Positions 1 to 10,977 of a stretch of DNA of 64,000 bases are shown piece after piece. The notes beneath the pieces are model-generated. The model was not told where the DNA came from, did no database searches, and worked only from the letters and a program-made list of their open reading frames with translations. Position 1 is the first letter of the stretch; every line of letters starts with the position of its first letter. The DNA is from Ostrinia nubilalis. Lineage: Eukaryota; Arthropoda; Insecta; Lepidoptera; Crambidae. Position numbers and translations under genes: made by a program. The DNA is taken from the NCBI RefSeq assembly GCF_963855985.1, contig NC_087099.1:1580001-1644000 (forward strand). The letters run 5' to 3'.

Positions 1-1248
1 TCTTTTCTTTCGCTTGCAAAGCATACCGAAGTTAATGTAGCAATTTAATTTTCTCACAACAAGCCGGGCAATATAGGGTATATTTTTTGGAGAGTCTCCC
101 AGCTGGGGTTGGTACGCGTTACGTTCATTTTAATGGGACAAATGTAATTGGGGTGGATAATTTTGTGTGTTTTTAATAAACTTTTATGCTTAGGAATCTT
201 TTGCGACGGTTACTTTGGTTATTTAGCACGAAGCCGAAGTAAAGTTATTTCATAATTAAATTATTGTCAAGTAAAAGTAGTTTATTTGAAACTGTACTTT
301 AACTGTGATAACGCTTGTTTGAACATATAAGTCCTAAGAATATCTCACTTACATACACGTGGAAATCTACTTATTTGTTGTAGGTACATTGCTTTTAAAC
401 CAAGTAGCCTAGGACTTATGACCGTAAAATGTATAGTTCGATTCGCCTAATTATGTCCTACCAACGACCGGTCCTGCACTGTCCGCATCTAGGTGCTTCC
501 TATTTCACTAGATTCTCAGTTCACCGAGTAGGTCCGTGGTCGCCACTCAAGAACTTTTTTGCCCTAACGATTTGCTCCAAAAACTGTTTTAAAAGGTCCA
601 GATTCACTTGCCCCAAAAAAGTTTACTTTAATTTAAAGGGTCTAGATACGAAACTGTCAGTATTGTTGCCAGATTCGAGCAAATATTATTCCGAATCATT
701 GTCACCGCACCGCCCGAGAACTGCCAAATAATACCACAATAATAGCAAGAGCGTTTAGTTTTAAAACGGCATAATAGTTGATAAGGATTTGCGCTGCATT
801 CGCTGGCACTCTCTGCCTAGACCGTTTAATTTCATTATTTGTGTATCGTGGGAAGGGAACGGTGCCTTACACAACCACTACAAATAAAACATTTAACCAC
901 CACAAATAAAAAAAATATTTATGTATTTATTTACTACTCCAATCATAGGCAGACTTTACGCTAGGTATAATCGTAGTACTCGTATAATGTTTTTGACATA
1001 TGAGTACGGTTAATTGCTCATTAACTAAATTAAATAGATTTTCTAAAACTTCTTTATTTTAATCCTGGTTCACTAATAACTTAGAATTAATTTATGTACT
1101 CGTAGTTACTTTATTCAATAGAGACTTAAATATATTTTTAATGCATGTAGAGTTTCTTTAAATCTGGGTACTCACTAGCTGTGACTGTAACCGCTTGATA
1201 TATTTTCAAGGTTCCAATAACTGTTAAGTGCTATACCTATAGTATACT
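1..1248. other. Unannotated AT-rich sequence
   Basis: No coding region, RNA gene or clear repeat boundary is recognisable. A 100-residue open frame at 429-731 has no motif or family resemblance and is probably chance. Confidence 0.5.
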
Positions 1249-2160
1249 ACAAACTGATACCCAGTTTATGTATGTTATAGTGTATCTAGTATTATAAGTG
1301 TATGGAGCCATCGCGCATGATGGTGCTTGAGCTATGCTAGCATGGCTTAGCATAGCTTAGAGAAATCTTTTCAGATGTTAGAACCTTAAAAAGGTAATTT
1401 GTAGTTATGTGAGTATCCAACCTAAGGCTTCGGTATATACAGTCTGATATCCAGTTTATGTCGTGGCATCTACTGACGTGGTAAACCTATTAAACCGTCT
1501 ATTATAAGTGTATCGAACCATCGCGCATAATGGAGCTTGCTTGAGCCATGCTAAGCCAGGCGCATTAGCCATTAGGGGCATCTTTTCAGGTGATAAATTA
1601 GAAACTTAAAAATGTATTTTGTAGTTTAGTGAGTAACCAGCCTAACTCTTCGGTAGGTATATATATGTCACCGTAAAATTGTGAATTCCGTCAGATTATA
1701 ATCTGACGTAGTTAAATTACAATCTAACCTAACCTAACCCACTGTTAGTTTACAATCTAACGCGTTATATTATAAACTGACAGAGTTCACAATTTCACGT
1801 TGACATATACATACAGCCTGATACCCAGTTTATGTTGTGGCATCTACTGACGTGGTAAACCTATTAAACCGTCTATTATAAGTTTATCGAGCCATCGCGC
1901 ATAATGGAGCTTGCTTGAGCCATGCTAAGCCAGGCGCATTAGCCATTAGGGGCATCTTTTCAGGTGATAAATTAGAACCTTAAAAATGTATTTTGTAGTT
2001 TAGTGAGTAACCAGCCTAACTCTTCGGTAGGTATATACATACAGCCTGATACCCAGTTTATGTTGTGGCATCTACTGACGTGGTAAACCTATTAAACCGT
2101 CTATTATAAGTGTATCGAGCCATCGCGCATGATGGAGCCTGAGCCATGCTAAGCCAGCCG
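1249..2160. repeat. Tandem array, 228-bp unit, about four copies
   Basis: Copies begin at about 1249 (divergent and shortened), 1439, 1813 and 2041, each at a version of 'acagcctgatacccagttta'. The spacing between the two intact starts, 1813 and 2041, is exactly 228 bp. The second copy is lengthened by a MITE at 1667-1804. The last copy is cut short near 2160. The first copy contains a small hairpin around 'gctatgctagcatggc'. The array looks like a local minisatellite with no coding content. Confidence 0.85.
1667..1804. mobile_element. MITE inside the tandem array, apparent 8-bp target duplication
   Basis: About 34-bp terminal inverted repeats start gtcaccgtaaaattgtgaa and, on the other strand from the right end, gtcaacgtgaaattgtgaa. 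The flanks are atatatat and atatacat; neighbouring empty array copies have a single atatacat. Spacing fits: 374 bp between unit starts equals 228 plus 138 plus 8. An 8-bp duplication points to the hAT or P type, but the AT-rich flank leaves the exact end uncertain. Confidence 0.75.
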
Positions 2161-2468
2161 CATTATGCGAGGGCACGCGTATGGCAAGACGAGCGTCTAC
2201 TCAATGTGGGCGTCAATTTGTGTTTGACTATCGGGATGTCTTAGCTTAGGGATCAAGCCATGATCAAGCAAATCTGTTGGGTTTCCCTAAGCGATTTAGA
2301 TTTTTCGTCTCTTTGTTTAATACTTCACACCTCAGAGTTAAGCAGTGAACTTTTTTCAAGTAGTCCAATTCCTAAGTAAAATAAATCTGAAAAGTTTTTG
2401 ATGGAGTCTTGGAGACGATTTCAACCAATACTAAAAACAGCTGCGCTTTCACATGACGGGGTGTTAGT

Positions 2469-2656
2469 CATCATCATCATCATTTCAGCCATAGGATGTC
2501 CACTGCTGAACATAGGCCTCCCCCAATGCTTTCCATGTTGATCGATTGGTAGCGGCTTGCGTCCAGCGCTTCCCTGCTACCTTTACGATGTCGTCGGTCC
2601 ACCTTGTAGGTGGACGTCCCACGCTGCGTTTTCCGGTACGCGGCCTCCATTCCAGA
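2469..2656 (-). mobile_element. 5'-truncated RTE-type LINE, ATG-repeat tail, 13-bp TSD
   Basis: On the minus strand this is the last ~190 bp of an RTE-type retrotransposon: the end of the reverse transcriptase frame (the region encoding a version of GRPPTRWTDD), then the module with 'aggcctatgttcagcagtgg', then a (ATG)n tail. It is flanked by a perfect target-site duplication, acggggtgttagt, at 2456-2468 and 2657-2669. The insertion is clean and dead on arrival. Confidence 0.9.
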
Positions 2657-2669
2657 ACGGGGTGTTAGT

Positions 2670-3640
2670 TGCAAGACTTAAAAGGGCTGCTATTAGAACT
2701 GCCTACAGGATCTACCTATACTACTGTTAATATTCTATTCAAAATAGCGGATTTCGTTTCGACAATCATGCCATCGATCAAAATACAAATTCAGCAAGTT
2801 TCTCAATGATTTACCTACACCTATAATTTATTTTTTATAATAATACAACATGAACCTAAGTAACTCCTGTTTTTCAAAAAGATAAGGGTCAAGTAATATT
2901 TGCTATGAACATGAGTATATGAATACCGTTACAAACCACGGTCTCTCACATAATCAGACCCAATATGAAAGGACATTACTCTCCCGGCTAACTTATACGT
3001 ACCTAAGTCTTTGTTAGCAAAAGCATTTCGTCAGGTTTTAAGCCATAATAAATATAGGCCGTTCCCGCCGCAGTTCCCGAGGGACGACCAAATCCAAGGT
3101 TGTGGCAATACGGGGCGAGGCGAGCTGCTAGGGCCCCGTATAAGGATTCCGTAAAGGAAATATTAAAAATGGAACGCGTTAATATTGTACAAGTAAGTGC
3201 TGCCGCACACGAGGATACTTTGGGCGACTGTTCATTCAGAAAAATTGTACTTATACGAGTACATAGCGCGAGGGGTTTGCCGCGAAGATCGGTTACGTTA
3301 GCTATCTTTGGGGGCAGCAGCGCCGCCATGGCCGAAATCGGTCTAAATAAATTAATCGGAAAATAAATGATTTACTATCATTATCATCATAATCAATTCA
3401 TTTAGTCTCCACTCTCTCTAATTTATCAAACGTATATGGAGGATTTGGTCTACACGCCCCACGCTGGACAGATGGGTTGGGGAGGCCTGATGTACGCATA
3501 TTTCTTCCTTAGTCGCATCTTATGACATCTACAGAAAGAGTGGTCCTATTCTTTATCTATTCACTGTTCCTTGCATAAGATGGCCAATGATCAGATTGAT
3601 ATGCTGTTGTTGTAAAATGAATAAAATGATATTCAACTAA
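2670..3640. other. No recognised gene; GC-balanced block at about 3030-3370
   Basis: Most of this is unremarkable AT-rich sequence. From about 3030 to 3370 the composition becomes GC-balanced, with overlapping open frames on both strands (108 residues minus, 88 plus). Neither has a recognisable domain. It could be a degraded repeat or a conserved noncoding block. Confidence 0.4.
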
Positions 3641-3784
3641 CACCCGTATTCACAAACGATACTTAAGTGAAGCAGAAAATCGAACGCACAGCGTTGAATA
3701 GAGCTCTATGATTGGTTCGTGTATGACCCTGTGCGTCCACCCACGCTGTGAGTTACTTCATAGTAATGTTTGTGAATATGGGCG
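3641..3784. mobile_element. MITE, TIR cacccgtattcacaaac
   Basis: The left end cacccgtattcacaaac matches the reverse complement of the right end gtttgtgaatatgggcg with two mismatches. The element is about 144 bp. The flanks read TAA on both sides, compatible with the 3-bp TWA duplication of PIF/Harbinger elements. Confidence 0.65.
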
Positions 3785-4025
3785 TAAAACAATTTGATGA
3801 CAATATTGACATTTGCCTTATTTACTGACATTTACATGATCGCAGGACCTTTTGACTGAAAAAGTCACCACGTTTGCAGTCCGCCTTAGTTACACAAACA
3901 TGTGTGACCTCATTTCATAGTGTAAATAAATAAAACTGTATTTGTAAGTCTGCTTACTTTGTTTGAGTACGTTTTTCTACTGAATGCAAACATTAAAGGG
4001 ATGTGTTCCTCGAAGCACTACCTAA

Positions 4026-4156
4026 AGGTTCGGCCAAACCAACGCGATCACACGCGATCAGCCGGCGTGCAGCGATGGCGATCAATGCATTTTAGTCTGG
4101 TCGCCATCGCTGCACGCCGGCTGATCGCGTGTGATCGCGTTGGTTTGGCCGAACCT
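4026..4156. mobile_element. Snapback MITE with perfect ~57-bp arms, TAA duplication
   Basis: The left arm (4025-4081) is the exact reverse complement of the right arm (4101-4157), with a 19-nt loop. Each arm contains GC-rich pieces such as gatcagccggcgtgcagcga. Taking TAA at 4023-4025 and 4157-4159 as the target duplication, the element runs from aggttcgg to ccgaacct. TAA fits PIF/Harbinger target choice. Perfect arms imply either a recent insertion or arm correction. Transcription would give a long hairpin RNA. Confidence 0.85.
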
Positions 4157-4159
4157 TAA

Positions 4160-6215
4160 GTTCAAATAAATAATAATCGAATAAAACATACATTAAACAA
4201 CATGTACTGGAATATCGAAATTGGTATTATTTATTGGTAGAATTTAATTAGTTAAAAATCTTAAATTCAAACCCATAAATGGAGGTAGGTACCTACTCTT
4301 CAAATGTATCGCGATTCTTATGAGTAGAGTATAGGTACCAGTTTGTATCAAAATGATGCTTTTTTTCCAAAGACGAGGGTGAAAATTGTCATATTATAGT
4401 AGGTATTATATCACATAATGTCACTTCGATACAATAATTAAAAAATATTAAAATACTCGTACCTTGTCATTTACTGGAGCAATGGAAATAACTTGATCTT
4501 TGGACTTTAACATTGTGCTAATTCTCCATAGACCAAACTTGTGGCTACTATGTTTGTCCGGACAACCGTTAAACATCAATTGCCTCACCACAGGGGCATA
4601 GATAGTTTAATTACCCAATAATTAATAGCGCGACCACGAGTGGCCACCGCAAACGACTTTGGTTGCCAAGTGGCTAAGCAGTATGCTCGATGTTTTGGTC
4701 AGTTTGAAGTCTTGAATTTGCTTTCAAAACGTTTGGTCTTAAATTAAACAACATGACAACTAAAATAAAAAGTAAATAAAAACAAAAAAAAAAACAATTA
4801 CTAAACTACTGTGCCAATAGGCTCAGCTCAGCATTTATTTTGACATGCTCGTAAAAGCATGTCAAGAAGCTGGTCTTCCGCGGACACCTTTGCTCGTAAC
4901 GGCATGTCAAGAAGGGTCTGTAGGTATAATAAACATTAGTTGTCACATTAGTTAGGACACGGTTATAGGGGGCAAGGGCATAGAGTACATATTCTCATGT
5001 GGTAAGAGGTATTCGAAGGACTTGTAGCGAATAATGTTTGCCTCGCTTAATCTAGATATACTGCTAGTTCAAAAGGCCATTCACATCCATCATCTCTTGT
5101 CTTATGCAAACAGAGTTTGAACATGTTGTTTAGGACTTTAGTATAAATACTGAAAAGTTGTGATCGATCATTTGTACCCTTTCTTGATCAAATATATTTT
5201 CATTCAATTTTCGACCAAGATTTGGCACTTTGAAACGAATGTGGCAATGTTAGGATGGTTTTGACTACTTTCATGATATTTTCTGCAAAAAAGGGGTCAT
5301 TCTCGCCAAGATTCCTTCCAGCAGACCCCCAAAACCCTCCTCGCAAAGAAATACCTGTCGCTGCGTCCATTCCTTCTCCCTTTTTACGACGTGAAACTTG
5401 CTTTATGTCTCCATCGGGCGTTTTATCGTTCGCGTAACACGTCCCCCAGGACTTCGGATATCGGTCAGTGGATTTGAATCCGGGAATTTCTGGAGGCTCG
5501 TTCCTTTATGCGCTCTTTATTTAAATCTTAGTATTGTTCTGGGGATGGAATTGTTTTATTGACGAGTGTTTTTAGATTGATTGATCCGGTGCCCTTTTTG
5601 GGGAGTGGAAGCGGCAATAATATGTTTTTGGGATAGAATTTATTTGGGCGTAAGCGGCCAAAGTCTTTACGAGTAGCTCTTTAATGATAGCGATTTCTTT
5701 TATGATACAGTTAACATTTATTTTTCATCGTTAGACTCACGATTCCTTCTTCACGATTCATTTTTGGGTATAAGTACTTATCAATGAATACTTATCTTGT
5801 CGAAGTTCTCGTATCACTAGAAAATTAATTTTATTTAATTTTTAATATTTTATTACCATTCTTGCAAGCTTCCGCTGTTTAACAGAGGCATGCCTAGGTG
5901 CTATTGGTTAAATATTACATTAAAAACTAAAGCTTAACTAAATCTACTTCAATTGTTTATTATTTACTTTCCAGCCCACTAGACAATTTGTACTTAATCG
6001 ATTACTAATTATTCTTCACTGAAGCATGACATCTCATTCGGATAAACATTACTAGCCAAATTGTTTTCGGTTGCCGATTAATATTAAACACATTCCATTA
6101 GAGCGGGCAAAAACATAAGCCCGTGTGATGTCAAACTACCGACCCGATTTTGGACGAGCATACAAGGGCTTAGTAAGTAAGTAGACCCATTTTTCTTTGA
6201 TAAACTATTTCAAGG
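4160..6215. other. Unannotated sequence
   Basis: AT-rich with no recognisable gene. A small hairpin around 4838-4864 (gacatgctcg ... gcatgtc) is repeated in part about 45 bp downstream (gcatgtcaagaag). Nothing else could be assigned. Confidence 0.45.
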
Positions 6216-6218
6216 TTA

Positions 6219-6348
6219 GGTACTATCGGCAACAGTGTTAACTGCCCATTGCCGGTCATGTCGTCTCGTTCTATCGCAAATAATCACCATTTGAAGAGAG
6301 CGAGAGTCAAAACGGAAATGGATAGTTAACACTGTGGCCGATGGTACC
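6219..6348. mobile_element. MITE, TIR ggtactatcggcaacagtgt, TTA duplication
   Basis: The left end ggtactatcggcaacagtgt and the reverse complement of the right end, ggtaccatcggccacagtgt, match at 18 of 20 positions; the match continues through taact. TTA occurs at 6216-6218 and 6349-6351. This is a PIF/Harbinger-style non-autonomous element, in a different family from the hairpin at 4026. Confidence 0.8.
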
Positions 6349-6646
6349 TTATTTCCCACTGATATAATCACAACGATATTGTCACTAAGTTCACCTTGTA
6401 TTGGTACCAATTTGTGTGGCATTAAAGCTGCGCTGATGGATCACAAAGCTAGTTGCTGATTAGCTTAGGGGCTTGCTTGTTACTAAATTGAAGAGCTAAA
6501 GCAAAAGTCAATGAATTTTTTTATTATGAGGGCTTTAAGATTGATTCTGAATACATTTTAAAAGTAAAAGCCAATAGTAGTATACATAGCCAGTACTTTT
6601 CCCAAAATTTTATGTGAGAGTGATCATTAGGTCTACTATTTTATGT

Positions 6647-6782
6647 GAAAGCGACCGACGATCTGGTGATCCATCCAGGAAGTACCTGGATGCGGGTAGC
6701 GTAGGACCGGTGGTTGTTGCAATCCTTGGGAGTGGCTTTTGTCCAGCAGTGGACGTCATTTCGCTGAAACGAACCAACGATT
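6647..6782 (+). mobile_element. RTE-type LINE 3' fragment, GAAC-type tail
   Basis: Sense-strand terminal module: end of the reverse transcriptase frame, then 'tgtccagcagtggacgtc', then a degenerate gaaccaacga tail of the GAAC-repeat subfamily. It is diverged and no clear target duplication was found. Confidence 0.75.
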
Positions 6783-8430
6783 ATACTACATCTCCGCTAA
6801 CTGTGGTTCTAGTGACCCGATTTCTGACCAGCCAGGTCCCAGTAAATTAATAACTAGTTTTACAGTTCAATTAGTGAATTACATGTTTACAATATTAATT
6901 TAACCGCCTGACATGTCCACCGTAGCCAGGAATTTTGAATATAATTTTGGTGGATTGCTGATGTTGTGAGTGGATTAACTCTGGTAATATTTATTGGTTT
7001 AGCTTTGACTTTTGCTTGCTTACTGTTTTAATAATTTTAGCGTAAAAAAGCTAGTAAAAGATATGATTAAAATCCAAGTTTTTGATGTTGGCTGACAACT
7101 TTGATCATTGAGATTACAAGTCGCCCAGCTAATAGTCTAAATTAGTTGCTTAGATAAATACAAAATTTTTTCAACTATGGTAAAAATGCCCTGTTTTTAC
7201 GTTACTGTGCCGTCGTCCTTACATTAGATTAAGAACACAAAGGGGTATAGTAAAACACGCATAAAACACGAAGAAGTCGATGATGCGCAGAAAAAGGCCT
7301 GAATTATATTATCTGCACTAAAATGTTAACAACTTTCACAAAAACACTTCCATGATAAAAAAGATACACCTACGACTATTTATCAAATTTACCTTTTACA
7401 CAGGCTTGTGAGTTGTGACACATGTACAATCTTACATTTATTATATAAATTTTGACTCTATTAACCGCAATAACATCCTTAACACATCCAAATCTGGATA
7501 GTAATTCATACAAACATCAATTTAAATAATATAGTCCTTAGTTTCAACTGAGTAGGGCCCATAATACTAACCAGACCCAAATCAAGTTAACAACAAGCCG
7601 CCAACCGTGTTTTGAGACCTCAATTTCGGGCAAAAATTACGTAAATTACGAAAGTCCGGTTTGAGTTACAGCTGATTTGGGAGCGTAAAATGTCCCTAAA
7701 CACTGTTCTGGGGTTTATTAAAGTTGCCCACACTTATAGCGACCTTTAAACTTAATGAACAGGCTCAGAACTTGGAATCTAGAAGTGACAAATTGGAGTT
7801 TAAAACTGCTTTTTTCATAGGTAATTATTATAACGAATTACCACGTTAATTGCTGAGTAAATATCTGAATTTTAGTCTGTCAATGAAAGCACAATTCGCA
7901 ACTAAAAATATGCTGTTACTTAATTAAAATATCAGATAGGTTTTATCAAACTTTAGTTCCTTTTTTTCAACAAAATACTTCATTTTTTCCACACTGGGTA
8001 ACGTACAAAAATATATCCAACTTGGTTCAGAAATTAAGGAATCAAAACAATAATAATCCATTTAAATATTAAAGGTTTGAGTGGCCCGTTTAAGCTTCTG
8101 ATCGCTATCAAATTGGCAGCCTTTTCAAGTTAAATAATATTCTGTGTTATCTCAAACTCCCGAAAGATACGGTAACGAGGCGCGCCCATTGACTTGAGTA
8201 GATGGCCTGATAAGCCGCTTCTCAATATCGCCCTGTTTATAAATATTACATTTTTGCATAAAATTATGTGAGGTTAGGTACTTAGCTTGGTTATGTGAGC
8301 ACTTGCATAACTAACAGATAAAACAGGAATATCAATGACATTGGACATACTCGTATCAATTAAATAAAGTAATTTAGTTATTTTCTAAAAATATGAAGGC
8401 TTTTAAAAAGTGCTTAAGTATACATGTCCC
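6783..8430. other. Unannotated sequence
   Basis: AT-rich, no open frame with recognisable content and no clear terminal repeats. Confidence 0.45.
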
Positions 8431-8439
8431 AGTATTACT

Positions 8440-8505
8440 TTAACCCTACCACTGTTTTAGGACAGGACGAGTAAATGGGCCAGTGCTGAGAAGATGCTTG
8501 TTATT
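8440..8505 (-). repeat. Short LINE 3'-end fragment
   Basis: Contains ccctaccactg and ccagtgctgagaaga, the same module seen more completely at 14948-15140 and 19993-20205. It is a small diverged remnant. Confidence 0.5.
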
Positions 8506-8725
8506 TTTTTACAATAAAATTATCACTTCACGGGATTTATATTATATGCTTGTTATTTGTATTATAAAAAAGTTCACTCACAAAAAAAATGTTACGATTA
8601 CTTTTCAGTGATATTCCCAGCATTTAGGTATGTATTTAAGAAGGAGTAGCAGAACAAATGTACGAGTAAGAACACATAAAACATCTTATGTCTGACCAAG
8701 AGTGTCAACCTCAATCGTTATCCTA

Positions 8726-8849
8726 ATGCCCGTTTTCCCCATCAATTCCTAATTCCTAATTTTTAAATGACTCCTATAAAAACAAAATTCCTGTTATGTG
8801 TTACCATAGGGGCACTTAAAAATTAGGGATTGATGGTGAAAATGGGCAT
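8726..8849. mobile_element. MITE with ~30-bp TIRs, TA duplication
   Basis: The left arm starts atgcccgttttccccatcaa; the reverse complement of the right arm starts atgcccattttcaccatcaa. TA flanks at 8724-8725 and 8850-8851 suggest a Tc1/mariner-type non-autonomous element. Confidence 0.75.
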
Positions 8850-8851
8850 TA

Positions 8852-10604
8852 GACTCCTAACTTTTACGTAAACTCATGAATACACAGTGTACATTATAGA
8901 CAGTACAAAATAAAATCTCGCCAGTATTTTTCAGTCCTCAACTTGCCAATTAAGTGTTCACTAAAATCCTCAGCCACGAGTGAAAAGATGGCGGGTTTGT
9001 TTATGAATTTCGGCAAAAAGGAAAGTTTCTAGAGCTGCCGCTTCATCAAAGTTCCTGGAAACATTCATTCCCGTTTTTGAAATGGAACAATGTTAAGCGT
9101 GGATTAGCTGCGAGTGTGTGCTCATAAGCGGGGAGCGGGAATTTAAAAACATATTTTAGGAACTTTGAAATTCGACTAATTACTTATGAAAATTTAAAAC
9201 TTTTGACTAATGATTCTGTGTAATTCAACTAATGATAAATATGAATGAAATTGGATAGTCTTGTACACGCATGACTTTTCTGTGGGAGATCTTCAAACTA
9301 ATTGGATAAATTGTCGAACTTGAATAATTAAGTTACATATTACCATAATTTAGCTACCTTGGATAAATGTAAATACACAATATTCGTACATCCCTGTGGG
9401 TATGAATTCTCAAACCTAGCACTGCCACAGCTACTGCCAATTACTGATGGCGTATCAAGTCGAAGGTTGAAACGCTACTGTCAAAATAATTCTTAAATCC
9501 TGAAGATCTTGTTTTATGTTGTTTTATCCTCACACTTTTGAGGTCAGCGTCAAACTACATACATTTCATGGTCTCCTTCCGAGAATCTGTTTGCTTTAGT
9601 TTATAAAAAAATATAATTATAGAGCAATTAACTCATAACTGTAATTATTCCGCTACTTTTCGTAACTTGTGCCACACCACTACTTGCGATCTTGTTACGC
9701 CGTGACGAGCGAATGGACGGATCAAACGCACACGGAGGCGATTCCAGTAATGAAGCATCATTTCTGGAGACTATTGGCTGCAGCCAATATCGGTTAAGGA
9801 AGCTAAGAAGTTGTTAATAAGTTCTTACAAAGCTTACAGTTGGTTATTTTGACAGGCGTTTTAGAATTTATAAGAAAAGAGAGCCGTTTATCGAACTACT
9901 ATACGAAATCGTCAGTTCGCAAATTTAAAATAGTCAGTAAACTGACTTTTGCTTAACTAATTTTTAAGGTGACGGCCCAGGAAGTAAATATGTACTTGTT
10001 TTTTTGGGTGAAGATACATTGTTGCTTTATGTAGATAGAGGAGCGAGCCACGTACAAGTAAAATTAAAGTCAAATAAAGTCAAGTTTGCAAGATATTGTA
10101 CCTACTTCGAATGGACATAATATATCAATTTAGAAGAATAACAGATAATATCTTACTCAACACCAGGTACGATTGCGGTCAAATCCCTGCCTTGTCCTGC
10201 ATAAAAAAAAATATCCTAAATACTCGGATATACGTAAATAGCCGTCGTCTAACCAGCATCATTTTCTTAATATTTTTTCCGAAAATGAAAGAAGTTTTGA
10301 TGAAAATCGAAGCCATCAAACTGGACTGCATCCACAGATCATATCAAATTCCCTACACTGAAACTTGTTCATGCTCGGCTTCGCTGGAGGTGCCAGTGTA
10401 GCTCTAAACAAGCTGTATCGCTTTATCGTTCACCTCCACTGTGAGAGTTGAGGGTATTCTTGCTTGTGTAATTAGAAAGCTGTTATAGTGGATGGGAGAG
10501 CGATTGGTAAGAAGCTGCTGTTCAGTTCAGTGCAGTCTTGGACGGGTTAATTCGTTCAAGAGTGCAGATGATTATGAAAATTAAACAGTTTTCTGTAGTT
10601 TGCT
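8852..10604. other. Unannotated sequence
   Basis: No recognisable gene. A 101-residue open frame at 10096-10401 lacks any motif. Some stretches (about 9660-9790) are GC-balanced but unassigned. Confidence 0.4.
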
Positions 10605-10672
10605 ATCCTTGGGGGAGGCCTTTGTCCAGCAGTGGACGTCATTTGGCTGAAACGAACGAATGAATGAACGAA
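10605..10672 (+). mobile_element. Very short RTE-type LINE tail, GAAC subfamily
   Basis: Only the last ~70 bp of the element is present: gggggaggcctttgtccagc, then the end of the module, then gaacgaatgaatgaacgaac repeats. Severe 5' truncation. Confidence 0.8.
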
Positions 10673-10977
10673 CATAAATAAATTCTCAAATGAAAAGAGG
10701 TAGAGTTGAATAATAGAAATAGTAGACCATTCATTTTATACTACGACTTTCCGCGCCCATGCTAGAATGTACAAGCTTACTGTGTATAGCTAGGATTTTA
10801 TAACTAGTGTTGCATAACAACGCCCGCACCTTTGAAAAAATATCCTGGTTTGTTAAAATCGCCCTAGTTACAACAAGTTCCTAGGCTAGCACACTTGAAT
10901 TTGATGTTCTAAACAAAACGCTACGTCTATTACTATATCCCCGCCGCATTATCGCCCGGAGTCGTTATCTCCCGGCG

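Noticed and set aside
3003..3366. Overlapping open frames on both strands, candidate exon
   Set aside because: No domain on either strand and no paired splice signals; kept only as a GC-balanced block.
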